From assembly GCA_013151235.1 (NCBI GenBank), contig JAADIO010000048.1:1-64000 (forward strand): a DNA stretch of 64,000 bases, written 5' to 3'. The position numbers and the translations under genes are program-made. Source of the DNA: Deltaproteobacteria bacterium. GTDB lineage: Bacteria > CG2-30-53-67. This document shows, one piece after another, positions 1-9,977 of this stretch. Position 1 is the stretch's first letter. Each line of letters starts with the position of its first letter. The notes below the pieces were generated by a model. The model made no database searches. It was not told where the DNA came from and was given only the letters and a program-made list of their open reading frames with translations.

Positions 1-2
1 TC

Positions 3-788
3 GGCGTTGTTCCCTATCGTCGGGGAGAGTTGGAGGAGGGGTGGAAGGTTTTTCAGAAACGGATGGGAATATCCCATTATATCGGCAGTCGTTATCTCTT
101 CATACTCGCACCCAATAAGCAATCCGTCTATCCCGAATATCTTCCCTCCGGCATAGGGGAAAGGGGCGGGATCACCCGGGGAGACCAGCTATCGAAGATG
201 CTCCGGAGAAACGGCGCTGCTGCATCATTCCTTGATCTGCGTCCTCTCCTGCGACAGGCGAAAAAGAAATATAGCCGCCTTTATCTCAAAACCGATACGC
301 ACTGGAACCAGCGGGGGGCCTTTCTTGCCTACCGTGCGGTAGTGGAAAAGCTGCAAGGGAATCATTCGGAACCGGTTTTACTCGACGAGAGTGCTTTAAG
401 AATCCGGCGGGGACCCTCAAAACGGGGCGACCTAGCAGAGATGATGGGGGTAAAACCCTTTCTTCGGGAAGAGACACTCTTTCTCTCTGTGAAGTCCCCA
501 TCCGCCCGGCGGGACGATGATCTGGCAAACTTCCTGAAAAGATATGACAAGCGCTATTCCGTAAAGTATAAACGACCCATTGCAAACATAAACCCCGATG
601 GGCATTTAAACGTGGTCCTCTTCCGCGACTCCTTCTCCTCCGATATGATTCCCTATTACGCAGAGAGTTTTCACCGGATGGTGATCTACTACGAACCGTT
701 CAACACCCGCCTCCTCTACGAACTGGTGACACAGGGGAAATTTCATCCGGATCTGATTATCGAGGAACTGATTGAACGGAGTTTGTAA
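3..788 (+). CDS. AlgX/AlgJ-like SGNH-fold protein, 5' truncated by window edge
   Basis: The frame is open from the first bases of the window, so the gene starts upstream and only its C-terminal ~260 residues are visible. The segment YLFILAPNK, the downstream TDTHWNQRGAFLAY motif and a late FRDSFS motif are typical of the AlgX/AlgJ/DHHW family. These are periplasmic SGNH-hydrolase-like proteins that help O-acetylate exopolysaccharide such as alginate or cell-wall glycans. The DTHW motif carries the catalytic-type Asp and His; the serine motif may lie upstream or be the late FRDSFS block. A TTG at 30 is only an internal codon. Neighbours to the right are unrelated, so this is probably the last gene of an export or acetylation operon lying outside the window. 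The family call is firm; the substrate is unknown. Confidence 0.8.
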   Translation, partial: GVVPYRRGELEEGWKVFQKRMGISHYIGSRYLFILAPNKQSVYPEYLPSGIGERGGITRGDQLSKMLRRNGAAASFLDLRPLLRQAKKKYSRLYLKTDTHWNQRGAFLAYRAVVEKLQGNHSEPVLLDESALRIRRGPSKRGDLAEMMGVKPFLREETLFLSVKSPSARRDDDLANFLKRYDKRYSVKYKRPIANINPDGHLNVVLFRDSFSSDMIPYYAESFHRMVIYYEPFNTRLLYELVTQGKFHPDLIIEELIERSL

Positions 789-1485
789 GGAGGGCGAGGA
801 AAGTGGGGTCGGACCATGGGAACTGTTTGAGATCACATAGTTTTTGTTGAAATTCCGATCGGTTCTTAGTTTTAGGACGGCCATTTTGCCTATGAAATTG
901 ATGGGCCAAGGAAAGGCAGGATCGGTGGCGATGGCAAACAGACATTGAAAGAAAGGGCATCGACGCTCTTTTGTAATAAAAGCAATAAATAGCATCTGGA
1001 TTTCCTCCAATTTTTTCGTGGTGATTATGGATCAAAAAGTATCGACTGTGGGTTTGGGTGATCCGGTTGGTTTTGCCGGAGACTCGGTCCGGATATTGTT
1101 GACGTAAGGTCTTTTTTTGCACCATCGTCCCGAAATCTTTCCCCAGAACGGGGAGCCGAGGGTGGTCCTCCAGGCTCCTAAAAGTTTTGAGCGTATGAGG
1201 AATGCCATGGGTATTTCTAAGCTGATTGCACAGGGTGAGAAGGATGTGAGAAATGGAAACACGTCATTGCAAAAAGAATAAAAAGAATCGTGGATGGAGA
1301 ATATGAGGCAGGTCAAAGGCAGAAGCCAAAAGGCGATTGACCACCTGTCTGCCGCTCAACAGCGCAAGCATGGTGTACAGGCCGGTGGGGATCTACGGGG
1401 AATAATGAGGCATGACCTAACATCCCGGTTTTTCCGGGGGGGCGGAAGTTACGAATCGTTGATTCTTTAGGAATAGGTAAAGACC
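789..1485. other. Gene-poor spacer with decayed sequence
   Basis: About 700 bases lie between the AlgX-like gene and the next credible gene. Apart from the broken antitoxin at 1027-1281, no frame here has recognisable coding character. Several minus-strand open frames exist, but they overlap one another and resemble no known protein. The composition is more AT-rich than the flanks and the stretch reads like the residue of an old insertion or deletion. Confidence 0.55.
1027..1281 (+). pseudogene. Broken Phd/YefM-type antitoxin
   Basis: Reading from ATG 1027 gives an 85-codon frame (stop included) interrupted by one in-frame TAA at 1105-1107, just before a run of seven T. The part after the stop contains HHRPEIFPQNGEPRVVLQ, then KSFERMRNAMG and LIAQGEKDVRNG. 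These match, in order, the THRPVIITQNG, VLQDPxSFExMR and LIAQGExDVRxG blocks of Phd/YefM antitoxins. Total length also matches that family (about 85 residues). No toxin gene (RelE, ParE, Doc or PIN type) is visible on either side, so this looks like a toxin-antitoxin remnant. A sequencing error in the T run is the main alternative, but a single indel would not by itself restore the frame, because both halves are already in the same frame. Confidence 0.65.
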
Positions 1486-1989
1486 ATGACGGAAAGTTAT
1501 TCGGACGAGCAAGTCCGGGAATACCTGAAAAAAGTTGAAGCGGATATTGCGGGAGGGCGGATCGACTCCGAGACCTTCCGCAACGATTTTTCACTGCACC
1601 AGGCCGAGGTGCGGAAGTTCGATTTTGATATTGATGCGGAGGAGGTGCGTGTTGATTTCCTCTGCCGGGATTGGCTGAAGGCGAACTCAGGAACGGTCAA
1701 TCCTTTCCTGCCGCACCGGATCGTTTTCCGGGATGTGGTGCAGATCTATTACCGGAACCGGGTGGAGCGGGATCGATTGCGGATTTTCGACCTGGCTCCT
1801 TTGTCTGTTTCGGAACGGCTCTTGGAAGCGAAGGACCTCTACCAGTACCGGGTCGATTCCGGGAAGAAGCCGATCGCCCTGGAAGTCGATATGCCCCTCG
1901 AGGATACGGAACTGGCGATCCTCTGCTCCGAATTCGATGTTTATGTGGGGGATTCCGTTGTAACGGTTATTCCCGGTTTCCCGGCCTGA
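1486..1989 (+). CDS. Hypothetical protein
   Basis: The gene encodes 167 residues, acidic overall, with no signal peptide, membrane segment or motif that I recognise. The N-terminal third is rich in charged helix formers (EQVREYLKKVEADI). The centre alternates aromatic and charged residues as expected for a soluble beta-rich fold (RIVFRDVVQIYYRNRVER). Codon use resembles the neighbouring metabolic genes, which supports it being real. ATG 1486 is preceded by a weak AGGAATAGG ribosome site. It lies 58 bases ahead of the PHP gene and may be co-transcribed with it. No function is proposed. Confidence 0.6.
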   Translation: MTESYSDEQVREYLKKVEADIAGGRIDSETFRNDFSLHQAEVRKFDFDIDAEEVRVDFLCRDWLKANSGTVNPFLPHRIVFRDVVQIYYRNRVERDRLRIFDLAPLSVSERLLEAKDLYQYRVDSGKKPIALEVDMPLEDTELAILCSEFDVYVGDSVVTVIPGFPA

Positions 1990-2047
1990 TTTTCCTCCCT
2001 CTCCCCCCCATCGGAAAAGTATGCTATGATAATCCCTGAGGTGTTCC

Positions 2048-2704
2048 TTGAAGCTCAAGTGTGATTTTCATCTTCATACCGGTTCCGATCCCTGTGACCG
2101 GATCTTTTATTCCGACCGGGAGATCATCGATCTTGCCTGCGGGAAGGGCTACGATGTTCTCTCCATCACGAATCACGGGGTGGTGACTTTCAGCGATGAA
2201 CTCCGGGACTATGCCGGGGAGCGGGGGATTCTCCTGATCCCGGGGATGGAACTTCCGGTAGAGGAGAAGCATGTCCTTTTGATCAATGCGAGACCGGAGC
2301 ATCAGTCGATCCGGACTTTCGGGGAGCTCCGGGAGGCGAAGGAATCGAGCTTTCTTATCATTGCTCCCCATCCGTTTTTCCCGAAATCTTCCTGTCTCAA
2401 CGGCCGGTTCATGCGGAATCGGGATCTCTTCGATGCAGTGGAATACTCGCACTTCTATCACCCGCTACTCAATTTCAACCGGAAGGCGGAGCGGATCTGC
2501 CGGGACTACGGGGTTCCGATGATCGGCTCCTCCGATACCCATCTGCTCCGCCAGTTCGACAGTACCTCGACGATCGTCGAGGCCGAGAAGACGGTCTTGT
2601 CGATCGTTCAGGCCATCCGTGCCGGACGGACGGAGGTCGTCACGAAGCCGCTGTCCTTCTGGAAGATGTTCCGTATCTGGTATCACTTTGAACGGTTGAA
2701 GTGA
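2048..2704 (+). CDS. PHP-domain phosphoesterase
   Basis: The product has 218 residues and the metal-binding motifs of the PHP superfamily in order: DFHLHT near residues 5-10, TNHG near 40, a GMEL glutamate near 65, APHPF near 100 and SDTH near 158. PHP enzymes hydrolyse phosphoester bonds using two or three metal ions; members include histidinol phosphatase, nucleoside 3',5'-bisphosphate phosphatase and tRNA-related nucleases. This one is a stand-alone domain with a short PHP-associated tail (FWKMFRIWYHF). The start is TTG 2048 after a TGAGGTG ribosome site. Its position upstream of lipA gives no clear substrate hint, and lipA has its own promoter. Confidence 0.82.
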   Translation: MKLKCDFHLHTGSDPCDRIFYSDREIIDLACGKGYDVLSITNHGVVTFSDELRDYAGERGILLIPGMELPVEEKHVLLINARPEHQSIRTFGELREAKESSFLIIAPHPFFPKSSCLNGRFMRNRDLFDAVEYSHFYHPLLNFNRKAERICRDYGVPMIGSSDTHLLRQFDSTSTIVEAEKTVLSIVQAIRAGRTEVVTKPLSFWKMFRIWYHFERLK

Positions 2705-2782
2705 TCCCGGAAAGAATGGACCGGTTCGTCTGCATCATGGATCTTTGCTCCCTCCTTGCAGTGCAGATCCTTCATATTTCGT

Positions 2783-2812
2783 TTGACTTGTAAAAAAAAT
2801 AAGTGATATATT
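2783..2812 (+). promoter_or_regulatory. Sigma-70-type promoter for lipA
   Basis: TTGACT at 2783-2788 and TATATT at 2807-2812 are separated by 18 bases within an AT-rich patch. The predicted start near 2819 leaves a 40-base leader ending in an AGGGAGGA ribosome site ahead of ATG 2862. Confidence 0.65.
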
Positions 2813-2861
2813 TAATTTTTAACCAATATCAAAGGGTTAGGCAGCGTTTCAGGGAGGATTC

Positions 2862-3761
2862 ATGACCGTTCAGCGTCTGCCGGACTGGGTGACCAACCGG
2901 GCCGGTACGAGTGAAGCCACGCATCAAGTCAAGCGGATCTTGCGAGCCAAAGGGTTGCATACGGTCTGTGAATCGGCGCTCTGCCCCAACCAGGGGGAGT
3001 GTTTCGCAAGGGAGACAGCGACCTTTATGATTTTAGGGGATCACTGTACACGGGACTGCGCTTTTTGTGCCGTCGGGCATGAGCGGCCGGGGACCCTCGA
3101 TGCGGAAGAGCCGATGAAGATTGCTGCGGCGGTTCGTGAACTACACCTGAAACACGTTGTGATTACCTCGGTGACCCGGGATGACCTTTCCGACGGCGGG
3201 AGTCTGCACTTTTCTGAAACGGTCCGTGTCGTGAAAAGTGAGGTGCCGGGCGTCACGGTGGAGATCCTGACCCCCGATTTCGGGGGAGACCGGGAGGCGA
3301 TCCGGGTGGCGGCCGTGTCCGGTGCGGATATCTACAACCATAATGTGGAGACGGTCCCGCGTCTCTATCCCGAGGTCCGTAGTCGTGCCGATTACCGCAG
3401 ATCCCTGGATCTTCTTTTTTATGTCAAATGGTGTGCTACGGAGCTGCCGACCAAGTCGGGTTTCATGCTGGGGTTCGGGGAACAACCGGATGAGGTTATC
3501 TCAGTGATGCGGGACCTGCGGGATGTGGGATGCGAGATCCTGACCATAGGACAGTATCTGCGGCCCCGGAAAAAGAATGTTCCTGTGGTGGAGTATGTTC
3601 CGCAGGAACGGTTCGCCGAATATGAGCGGATCGGTTATGAACTTGGTTTCCAAGTTGTGATGTCGGGACCCCTGGTGCGGAGTTCTTTCCATGCCGACGA
3701 AGCGATGACCGTCCTCGGCAAGACCCCGCAACTCTTCAACAAAGGGCAGCACACGGAATAG
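2862..3761 (+). CDS. lipA: Lipoyl synthase
   Basis: This radical-SAM enzyme (299 residues, normal length) inserts two sulfur atoms into octanoyl groups on lipoyl-domain proteins. The auxiliary-cluster motif CESALCPNQGEC lies near residues 38-49 and the radical-SAM motif CTRDCAFC near 63-70. The conserved C-terminal RSSFHADE, whose serine ligates the auxiliary cluster, is also present. The start is ATG 2862 behind a strong GGAGG site. lipB is not in the window. The auxiliary iron-sulfur cluster is the sulfur donor, so this is a second sulfur-insertion activity alongside the cluster at 56-62 kb. alaC follows after 12 bases and is probably co-transcribed. Confidence 0.96.
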   Translation: MTVQRLPDWVTNRAGTSEATHQVKRILRAKGLHTVCESALCPNQGECFARETATFMILGDHCTRDCAFCAVGHERPGTLDAEEPMKIAAAVRELHLKHVVITSVTRDDLSDGGSLHFSETVRVVKSEVPGVTVEILTPDFGGDREAIRVAAVSGADIYNHNVETVPRLYPEVRSRADYRRSLDLLFYVKWCATELPTKSGFMLGFGEQPDEVISVMRDLRDVGCEILTIGQYLRPRKKNVPVVEYVPQERFAEYERIGYELGFQVVMSGPLVRSSFHADEAMTVLGKTPQLFNKGQHTE

Positions 3762-3773
3762 AGGAGAAATCCC

Positions 3774-4943
3774 TTGGAATTTGTCTTTCGAAGAATTGAT
3801 CGAATGCCTCCCTACGTTTTCGCCATTGTCAATGACCTGAAGATGAAGGCCCGTCGACGCGGAGAAGATGTGATTGACCTGGGGATGGGAAACCCTGATC
3901 AGGCGACCCCCCCCCATATTGTCGAGAAGCTGACGGAAGCCGCCCGGCAGGCGAAGAATCACCGCTATTCCGCCTCCCGGGGGATCCCCAAACTTCGTTC
4001 AGCCATTACGGACTGGTACAAGGAGAAGTATGACGTCGATCTCGATCCCGAAACGGAGGCCATTGCCACCATCGGGTCGAAGGAAGGGATCTCCCACCTT
4101 GCCCTTGCCCTGGTCGGTCCGGGGGATGCCGTGCTGGTGCCGAACCCGACCTATCCGATTCATGCCTACAGCGTGATTATCGCCAACGGCGATGTCCGCC
4201 ATGTGCCCATGACCCTGGACGGTGACTTCTTTCTTGAATTGAGCGAGGCCTACAAGCAGACCTGGCCGCGGCCCAAGGTGATGATGCTGAATTTTCCCCA
4301 CAATCCGACGACGCGGGTGGTGGAGCTTTCTTTTTTCGAGAAGGTGGTGGAGTTTGCCAAGGAAAATAATGTAATCGTCATCCATGACCTGGCCTATTCC
4401 GAACTGGTCTATGACGGTTACAAGGCGCCGAGCTTTCTGCAGGTGCCGGGGGCGAAAGATGTGGGGGTTGAGTTTACCAGTCTTTCAAAATCGTACAACA
4501 TGCCGGGCTGGCGCGTCGGATTTGCCACGGGCAACCGGGAGATCATTGCCGCCCTGACCCGGATGAAGAGTTATCTCGACTACGGGATGTTTCAGCCGAT
4601 CCAGATTGCGGCGATCATTGCCCTTAAAGGGCCCCAGGACTGCGTGAAGGAGATCGTTGAGATGTACCGATCCCGTCGGGACACCCTCTGTGAAGGGTTG
4701 ACCCGGATCGGATGGGAGGTGGAAAAACCGAAGGCGACGATGTTCGTCTGGGCGCAGATTCCGGAGAAATACCGTGCCATGGGATCTCTGGAGTTCTCCA
4801 AGATGCTCATGGAAAAGGCCAGGGTGGCGGTCTCTCCGGGGATCGGTTTCGGGGAGTATGGCGACGAATTCGTCCGTTTTGCCCTGGTGGAGAATGAACA
4901 CCGGACCCGTCAGGCGGTGCGGGGGATTCGAGCGATCTTTTGA
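3774..4943 (+). CDS. alaC: Alanine transaminase AlaC-type
   Basis: The product is a class I PLP aminotransferase of 389 residues that closely follows E. coli AlaC (YfdZ) along its length. Shared blocks include [53 protein letters not shown] and the PLP-lysine motif [15 protein letters not shown]. AlaC interconverts pyruvate and glutamate with alanine and 2-oxoglutarate. The same subgroup is often mis-annotated as LL-diaminopimelate aminotransferase, which remains possible given hom and lysC downstream. The start is TTG 3774 after GAGGAGAAA. It sits 34 bases ahead of hom. Confidence 0.88.
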   Translation: MEFVFRRIDRMPPYVFAIVNDLKMKARRRGEDVIDLGMGNPDQATPPHIVEKLTEAARQAKNHRYSASRGIPKLRSAITDWYKEKYDVDLDPETEAIATIGSKEGISHLALALVGPGDAVLVPNPTYPIHAYSVIIANGDVRHVPMTLDGDFFLELSEAYKQTWPRPKVMMLNFPHNPTTRVVELSFFEKVVEFAKENNVIVIHDLAYSELVYDGYKAPSFLQVPGAKDVGVEFTSLSKSYNMPGWRVGFATGNREIIAALTRMKSYLDYGMFQPIQIAAIIALKGPQDCVKEIVEMYRSRRDTLCEGLTRIGWEVEKPKATMFVWAQIPEKYRAMGSLEFSKMLMEKARVAVSPGIGFGEYGDEFVRFALVENEHRTRQAVRGIRAIF

Positions 4944-4977
4944 CAGGGTGCAATCCGTTTTCAATGGGACAACGCAA

Positions 4978-6297
4978 ATGAAAAAGATTGCAATCGGGCT
5001 TTTCGGATTCGGGACCATCGGTACGGGGGTGGCACAGGTCCTCGAAGAGAATCGTGAGGTGATTTCGCGCCGTCTCGGCGCCGAACTCTTCCTGAAGAAG
5101 ATTGTCGATCTTGATATTGAGACCGACCGGGGCATGACCCTGGACCGGAAGATTCTCTCCACAAACAGCGAAGAGATCCTAAACGATCCGGAAATATCCA
5201 TCGTGATCGAGCTGATCGGGGGAACCGGGGCGGCAAAGAAGGTTGTGGAAGCGGCCCTTTCCGCCGGGAAGCATGTGGTGACGGCCAACAAGGCGCTACT
5301 GGCCATTCACGGGGAAGAACTCTGCAAAAAGGCGCGACAACAGGGCGTGAAAATCTGCTACGAGGCGAGCGTGGGAGGAGGGATCCCGATTCTTCGTACG
5401 TTAAAAGAGGGACTCCCGGCGAACCGGATCGAGTCGATCTACGGAATTGTGAACGGTACGGCAAACTATATCCTGACGAAGATGACCGAAGAAGGGGAAG
5501 CCTTCGACAAGGTCCTGAAGGAGGCGATGGACCGCGGCTATGCCGAGGCGGATCCGACCTACGATGTGGAAGGGATCGACTCGGCCCACAAACTGGCGAT
5601 TCTGGCGTCCCTTGCCTTCGGGACACCCGTCCCCTTCGATCAGGTTTACACGGAAGGGATTTCACGGATTACTCCCCTCGATATTGAATATGCCAGGGGA
5701 TTTGGATACAAGATCAAGCTGTTGGGAATTACCAAGGCCTCCGATAATTCCATCGAGGTCCGGGTTCATCCGACAATGATTCCCGAGAGTACCCTGCTGG
5801 CCCAGGTGAATGGTGTCCTCAATGCGATCTATGTGAATGGGAATGCCGTGGGGCCGACCCTCTACTACGGCAAGGGGGCCGGGGCACTGCCGACGGCGAG
5901 CGCCGTGGTGGGCGACCTGATGGAGATTGCCCGGGACCTTCTGTATGGCGGTGTCGAACGTGTTCCCCTGGAATCCTTTCCGGAGGAATATCGGAAACCT
6001 GTGGTTGTGCGGGCCATGAACGAAGTGAGGACGAGATATTTTCTCCGCTTCTCCACGGCGGACCGCCCCGGAGTGCTTTCGAAGATTTCCGGGATCCTGG
6101 CTGATTTCGGGATCAGTATCTCTTCGGTGATTCAGACGGGTCGTAAATCCGACGGGCCGGTCCCGATCGTCATGGTGACCCACATGGCCCGGGAACGGAA
6201 TGTAAAGGAGGCCCTGGCCCGGATCGATGCCCTGGCGATGACGGAGGGGGAGACGGTGCTGATCCGGATTGAGGATCAAAATGGGGGAGAGGAATAG
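4978..6297 (+). CDS. hom: Homoserine dehydrogenase with ACT domain
   Basis: The enzyme reduces aspartate semialdehyde to homoserine, the branch point toward threonine and methionine. The Rossmann motif GLFGFGTIGTG lies at residues 6-16, followed by TANKALL near 100, VGGGIPILRTL near 125 and GTANYIL near 155. The C-terminal ~80 residues form an ACT domain (STADRPGVLSKISGILAD), which usually gives threonine feedback control. Length (439) is normal. The frame stays open upstream, but ATG 4978 (MKKIAIGLFGFG) fits the family's N terminus; no strong ribosome site is visible, so coupling to alaC is likely. Order is alaC-hom-thrC-apgM-lysC. Confidence 0.95.
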   Translation: MKKIAIGLFGFGTIGTGVAQVLEENREVISRRLGAELFLKKIVDLDIETDRGMTLDRKILSTNSEEILNDPEISIVIELIGGTGAAKKVVEAALSAGKHVVTANKALLAIHGEELCKKARQQGVKICYEASVGGGIPILRTLKEGLPANRIESIYGIVNGTANYILTKMTEEGEAFDKVLKEAMDRGYAEADPTYDVEGIDSAHKLAILASLAFGTPVPFDQVYTEGISRITPLDIEYARGFGYKIKLLGITKASDNSIEVRVHPTMIPESTLLAQVNGVLNAIYVNGNAVGPTLYYGKGAGALPTASAVVGDLMEIARDLLYGGVERVPLESFPEEYRKPVVVRAMNEVRTRYFLRFSTADRPGVLSKISGILADFGISISSVIQTGRKSDGPVPIVMVTHMARERNVKEALARIDALAMTEGETVLIRIEDQNGGEE

Positions 6298-6300
6298 AAA

Positions 6301-6351
6301 AAAGGGGCAGGCACAAAGCAAAGTCAAAAACGCAAAGCATTCACCATAGAG
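6301..6351. repeat. Dispersed A/G-rich repeat, copy A
   Basis: The hom-thrC spacer contains GGGGCAGGCACAAAG followed by an A-rich stretch and GCATTCACC. A similar string, in the same order, lies at about 38174-38236 in the nuoD-nuoE spacer. No coding potential or strong dyad is evident. It looks like an interspersed intergenic repeat tolerated within operons. Confidence 0.5.
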
Positions 6352-6408
6352 ACGATTAAGAATGAAAAAGCTGACTGCTGAAAGCTAAAATCATAAGGAG
6401 TGTAACGG

Positions 6409-7467
6409 TTGAAACGTTGGCGAGGAGTGATTGAAGAGTACCGTGAATTTTTGTCCGTGACGGATACGACCCCGGTGGTGACCCTGCTGGAAGGGGATAC
6501 GCCGCTTATTCATGCGAAGCGGCTGGCCGAGGCAATCCATCCGGATCTTTCGATCTATCTGAAATACGATGGGGCGAATCCGACGGGGTCTTTCAAGGAC
6601 CGGGGGATGACCATGGCGATCTCCAAGGCGGTGGAGGCCGGGGCGAAGGCCGTGATCTGTGCTTCCACAGGAAACACTTCCGCCGCTGCCGCGGCCTATG
6701 CGGCATGCTGCGGGATTCGGGCCTTTGTCCTGATCCCCGAGGGGAAGATCGCCCTGGGAAAACTCTCCCAGGCGATGATGCACGGGGCGAAGGTCCTCCA
6801 GATCCGGGGCAATTTTGATGAGGCACTGAACATCGTCCGGGAGGTCTCGGCACACTATCCGATCACCCTGGTGAACTCCATTAACCCTTACCGGATTGAG
6901 GGACAGACCACCGCCGCCTACGAGGTCTGCGACCAGCTGGGCGGTCCTCCTGATTATCATGCGCTTCCCGTGGGGAATGCCGGGAACATCACGGCCTACT
7001 GGAAGGGGTATCGCAACTATCGGGAGGCGGGGAGAATCGACCGGTTGCCGAGGATGATCGGTTTTCAGGCGGCAGGGGCGGCACCGATCGTCCTGGGCCA
7101 CCCCGTGGAGCACCCGGAGACGGTGGCCACGGCGATCCGGATCGGGAATCCCGCTTCGTGGAAATTCGCCGAAGCGGCGGCGGTGGAGTCCGAGGGGAAG
7201 ATCGACTGCGTGACGGATGAGGAGATCCTGAGTGCCTACCGGATGATCGCCTCCCTGGAAGGGATCTTCTGCGAACCGGCCTCGGCCGCCTCGGTGGCGG
7301 GTGTGATCAAGCGGAACAGGGAGGTCGGTTTTGAGAAAGGGAGTACCATTGTCTGTACCCTGACCGGCCACGGGCTCAAGGACCCCGATACGGCGATCTC
7401 CGTTTCGGAGAAGCCGGTTACCGTCCGGGCCGCAATTGATGAAGTGATCGAGGTGCTGGGATACTGA
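6409..7467 (+). CDS. thrC: Threonine synthase
   Basis: This PLP enzyme converts O-phosphohomoserine to threonine (352 residues, the short form without a zinc ribbon). The PLP-lysine motif [11 protein letters not shown] lies near residues 55-65 and [14 protein letters not shown] near 83-96. The phosphate-binding loop [12 protein letters not shown] is near 185, and the C terminus keeps [10 protein letters not shown]. The start is TTG 6409 with AAGGAG at 6395-6400. It lies in the hom operon, making it the likely housekeeping enzyme. A divergent 413-residue paralogue is encoded at 60832-62073. Confidence 0.95.
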   Translation: MKRWRGVIEEYREFLSVTDTTPVVTLLEGDTPLIHAKRLAEAIHPDLSIYLKYDGANPTGSFKDRGMTMAISKAVEAGAKAVICASTGNTSAAAAAYAACCGIRAFVLIPEGKIALGKLSQAMMHGAKVLQIRGNFDEALNIVREVSAHYPITLVNSINPYRIEGQTTAAYEVCDQLGGPPDYHALPVGNAGNITAYWKGYRNYREAGRIDRLPRMIGFQAAGAAPIVLGHPVEHPETVATAIRIGNPASWKFAEAAAVESEGKIDCVTDEEILSAYRMIASLEGIFCEPASAASVAGVIKRNREVGFEKGSTIVCTLTGHGLKDPDTAISVSEKPVTVRAAIDEVIEVLGY

Positions 7468-7511
7468 TCGGGTGCTCCTCAGGATTCCGCTTGAGGACCC
7501 CGGAGGAAATG

Positions 7512-8699
7512 ATGAAATATATTGTATTGTTAGGCGACGGGATGGCGGATCGGCCCCTGAAAGAATTCGGGGGGAAAACGCCTCTGCAGGTTGCCGAAAC
7601 ACCGAATATGGACCGTCTTGCCGCAGGCGGGGAGATGGGACTGGTACGGACCGTTCCGGATTCGTTTACGCCCGGAAGCGATGTGGCCAACCTTTCCGTA
7701 CTCGGATATGATCCGGTACGTTACTTCTCCGGACGGGCTCCCCTCGAGGCGGCGAGCATGGGGGTGGAACTGGGGCCGGCGGATGTTGCCTTCCGGTGCA
7801 ACCTGGTGACCCTGCAGGATGACAAAATGGCCGATTTCAGTGCCGGTCACATCAGCACCGGGGAGGCGGAAGGGTTGATCCGGGCGGTGGATGCCGAGCT
7901 TTCCGATGCGGAGATTTCGTTCTATCCCGGTGTCAGCTATCGTCATCTCATGGTCTGGCGAGGGGGGAAGACCGGGGCGGTCTGCACCCCGCCCCATGAT
8001 ATCAGCGGACAGCCGGTGCGGGAATATCTTCCGCGAGGGACCGGTTCGGAACGGCTGAACGATCTGATGCTTTGCTCCCGGAGTGTGCTGGCGGATCATC
8101 CCGTCAATCAGAACCGGGTCCTGCATGGGGATGCTCCCGCCAATTCGATCTGGCTCTGGGGGCAGGGGAATCGTCCCTCTTTGCCCACGTTTCAGGAAAA
8201 ATACGGGGTGACGGGGGGGGTGATCTCTGCGGTGGACCTGATGAAGGGGATCGCGATCTATGCGGGGCTGAAAGCGGTCCATGTTCCCGGGGCCACCGGC
8301 TATTTTGACACCAATTTCCGGGGGAAGGCCCTGGCCGCGCTGGATCTGCTGGCCGAGGATGATTTTGTCTATCTCCATGTGGAAGCGGCTGACGAAGCCG
8401 GGCACATCGGGGATGCCGGGGAAAAGGTCCGGGCGATCGAAAACTTTGATCAACGGGTCGTCGGGGAACTTTTGCAGGGGTTGCCGAAACTCGGCGATTT
8501 CCGGATTCTGCTTCTGCCCGATCATCCGACGCCGATCGGAATCCGGACGCACAGCAGCGATCCGGCCCCCTTCGTTCTCTATGACAGCCGCAATATCCGG
8601 GAATCGGGTCGGCGCTATGATGAGGAGACCGCTGCAAAAGCCGGTCGGCTTGTGGATCCGGGCTATCAAATTATGGACCTTTTGATCAGGGAAGTGTAA
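7512..8699 (+). CDS. apgM: ApgM-type phosphoglycerate mutase homologue; candidate homoserine kinase
   Basis: The product belongs to the archaeal-type cofactor-independent phosphoglycerate mutase family (alkaline-phosphatase superfamily). It shows the metal motif GDGMADRP near the N terminus, the nucleophile region [28 protein letters not shown] and the late metal motif LLPDHPTP. Length is 395 residues from ATG 7512, which has GGAGG five bases upstream; a TTG 21 bases earlier is less likely. Known for the family: members that sit among threonine genes have been proposed as functional analogues of homoserine kinase. Here it follows hom and thrC, and no GHMP-type thrB is visible, so I infer phosphohomoserine formation rather than glycolysis. 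Confidence 0.85.
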   Translation: MKYIVLLGDGMADRPLKEFGGKTPLQVAETPNMDRLAAGGEMGLVRTVPDSFTPGSDVANLSVLGYDPVRYFSGRAPLEAASMGVELGPADVAFRCNLVTLQDDKMADFSAGHISTGEAEGLIRAVDAELSDAEISFYPGVSYRHLMVWRGGKTGAVCTPPHDISGQPVREYLPRGTGSERLNDLMLCSRSVLADHPVNQNRVLHGDAPANSIWLWGQGNRPSLPTFQEKYGVTGGVISAVDLMKGIAIYAGLKAVHVPGATGYFDTNFRGKALAALDLLAEDDFVYLHVEAADEAGHIGDAGEKVRAIENFDQRVVGELLQGLPKLGDFRILLLPDHPTPIGIRTHSSDPAPFVLYDSRNIRESGRRYDEETAAKAGRLVDPGYQIMDLLIREV

Positions 8700-8700
8700 C

Positions 8701-9954
8701 GTGGGGTTGATCGTTCAGAAATACGGGGGTACTTCGGTCCGGGATGTCGACCGGATCCGCCATGTGGCCGGGAGAGTCGCCGGTGTCAAGAAGGCCGGCC
8801 ATGATGTGATTGTCGTTGTTTCCGCGATGGCGGGAGAGACGAACAAGCTCGTGGGATGGGCCAATGAACTGACCGATCTTCCCGATGAACGGGAGTTTGA
8901 TCTCCTCCTCTCCTCGGGGGAACGGATCACGAGCGCCCTTCTGGCGATTGCACTGCAAACGATCGGGTGTGCAGCAGAATCCTTTACGGGTCGTCAGGCG
9001 GGGATTATCACCGACTTCGCCCATGGGCGGGCGAGGATTTCCCGGATTACGGGGGAACGGATTCGGGCGGCCCTGGACAAAGGTAAGATTGCCGTGGTGG
9101 CGGGATTCCAGGGGATTGATGAGAAGTCCGATGTCTCCACCCTCGGCCGGGGAGGCTCCGATACCTCCGCCGTGGCTCTGGCTGCCGCCCTCGGCGCGGA
9201 CCTTTGTGAGATCTATACCGATGTGGACGGGGTCTATACCACGGATCCCAATATTGTTTCCGAGGCACGAAAGCTGGATCGAATCTCCTATGATGAGATG
9301 CTGGAACTGGCCAGCCTCGGTGCCAGGGTTCTCCAGACGCGCTCGGTGGAATTGGCGAAGAAGTTCAACGTACCGGTCATGGTCCGTTCCAGTTTTAATG
9401 AACATGCGGGGACTCTGGTCTCCAAAGAGGAGAAAGAAATGGAAGATGTGGTCGTCTCCGGGATTGCCTTCAACAAGAACGAAGCCAAGGTCTCCGCCAT
9501 CGGAATTCCCGACCGGCCCGGTGTGGCGATGCGGATCTTCCGGACCCTGTCCGCTGCAGGAATCCTTGTCGATATGATCGTTCAGAACATCGGCAGGGAC
9601 GGGATGGCCGATCTGACCTTCACCGTCTCCAAGGAAGATCTTCCGAAGGCGCAGAAGATCATGGGGGAGTTGGAGAATGAACTGGGCATGGAGGAGATTC
9701 ATGTCGATGACGATATTGTTAAGGTGGCCATTGTCGGGGTGGGGATGCGTTCCCATACGGGGGTGGCGGCGAAGATGTTTGAATGTCTGGCCGATGCCGG
9801 TGTGAATATCGAGATGATCAGTACCTCGGAGATCAAGGTCTCCTGTATTATCAATGCAAAATATTTTGAGCTGGCCGTCCGGGAGCTCCATAAAGCCTTC
9901 GGATTAGAGAAGGGGGAAATCCACCACGAACGGAAGCACCCCATCCAGCCCTGA
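8701..9954 (+). CDS. lysC: Aspartate kinase
   Basis: The enzyme phosphorylates aspartate at the start of the lysine, threonine and methionine pathway. KYGGTSV at residues 7-13, the FTGRQAGI segment, [15 protein letters not shown] near 150 and [11 protein letters not shown] near 172 mark the catalytic domain. Two ACT domains follow ([20 protein letters not shown], then [14 protein letters not shown]), usual for lysine or threonine feedback. Length (417) is standard. The GTG start is one base after the apgM stop, implying translational coupling. An internal ATG at [10 protein letters not shown] could give a separate regulatory subunit, as in some relatives, but this is unproven. The repeat at 9978 lies directly downstream. 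Confidence 0.96.
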   Translation: MGLIVQKYGGTSVRDVDRIRHVAGRVAGVKKAGHDVIVVVSAMAGETNKLVGWANELTDLPDEREFDLLLSSGERITSALLAIALQTIGCAAESFTGRQAGIITDFAHGRARISRITGERIRAALDKGKIAVVAGFQGIDEKSDVSTLGRGGSDTSAVALAAALGADLCEIYTDVDGVYTTDPNIVSEARKLDRISYDEMLELASLGARVLQTRSVELAKKFNVPVMVRSSFNEHAGTLVSKEEKEMEDVVVSGIAFNKNEAKVSAIGIPDRPGVAMRIFRTLSAAGILVDMIVQNIGRDGMADLTFTVSKEDLPKAQKIMGELENELGMEEIHVDDDIVKVAIVGVGMRSHTGVAAKMFECLADAGVNIEMISTSEIKVSCIINAKYFELAVRELHKAFGLEKGEIHHERKHPIQP

Positions 9955-9977
9955 CCTTTTTCAATGCCTTCAAGGAA

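Noticed and set aside
757-1125. Minus-strand frame that might be a transposase remnant
   Set aside because: No transposase motif or inverted repeat could be identified, and it overlaps the antitoxin-like frame on the plus strand.
4774-4977. Upstream extension of hom
   Set aside because: It overlaps the end of alaC in another frame and adds about 68 residues not found in the family.
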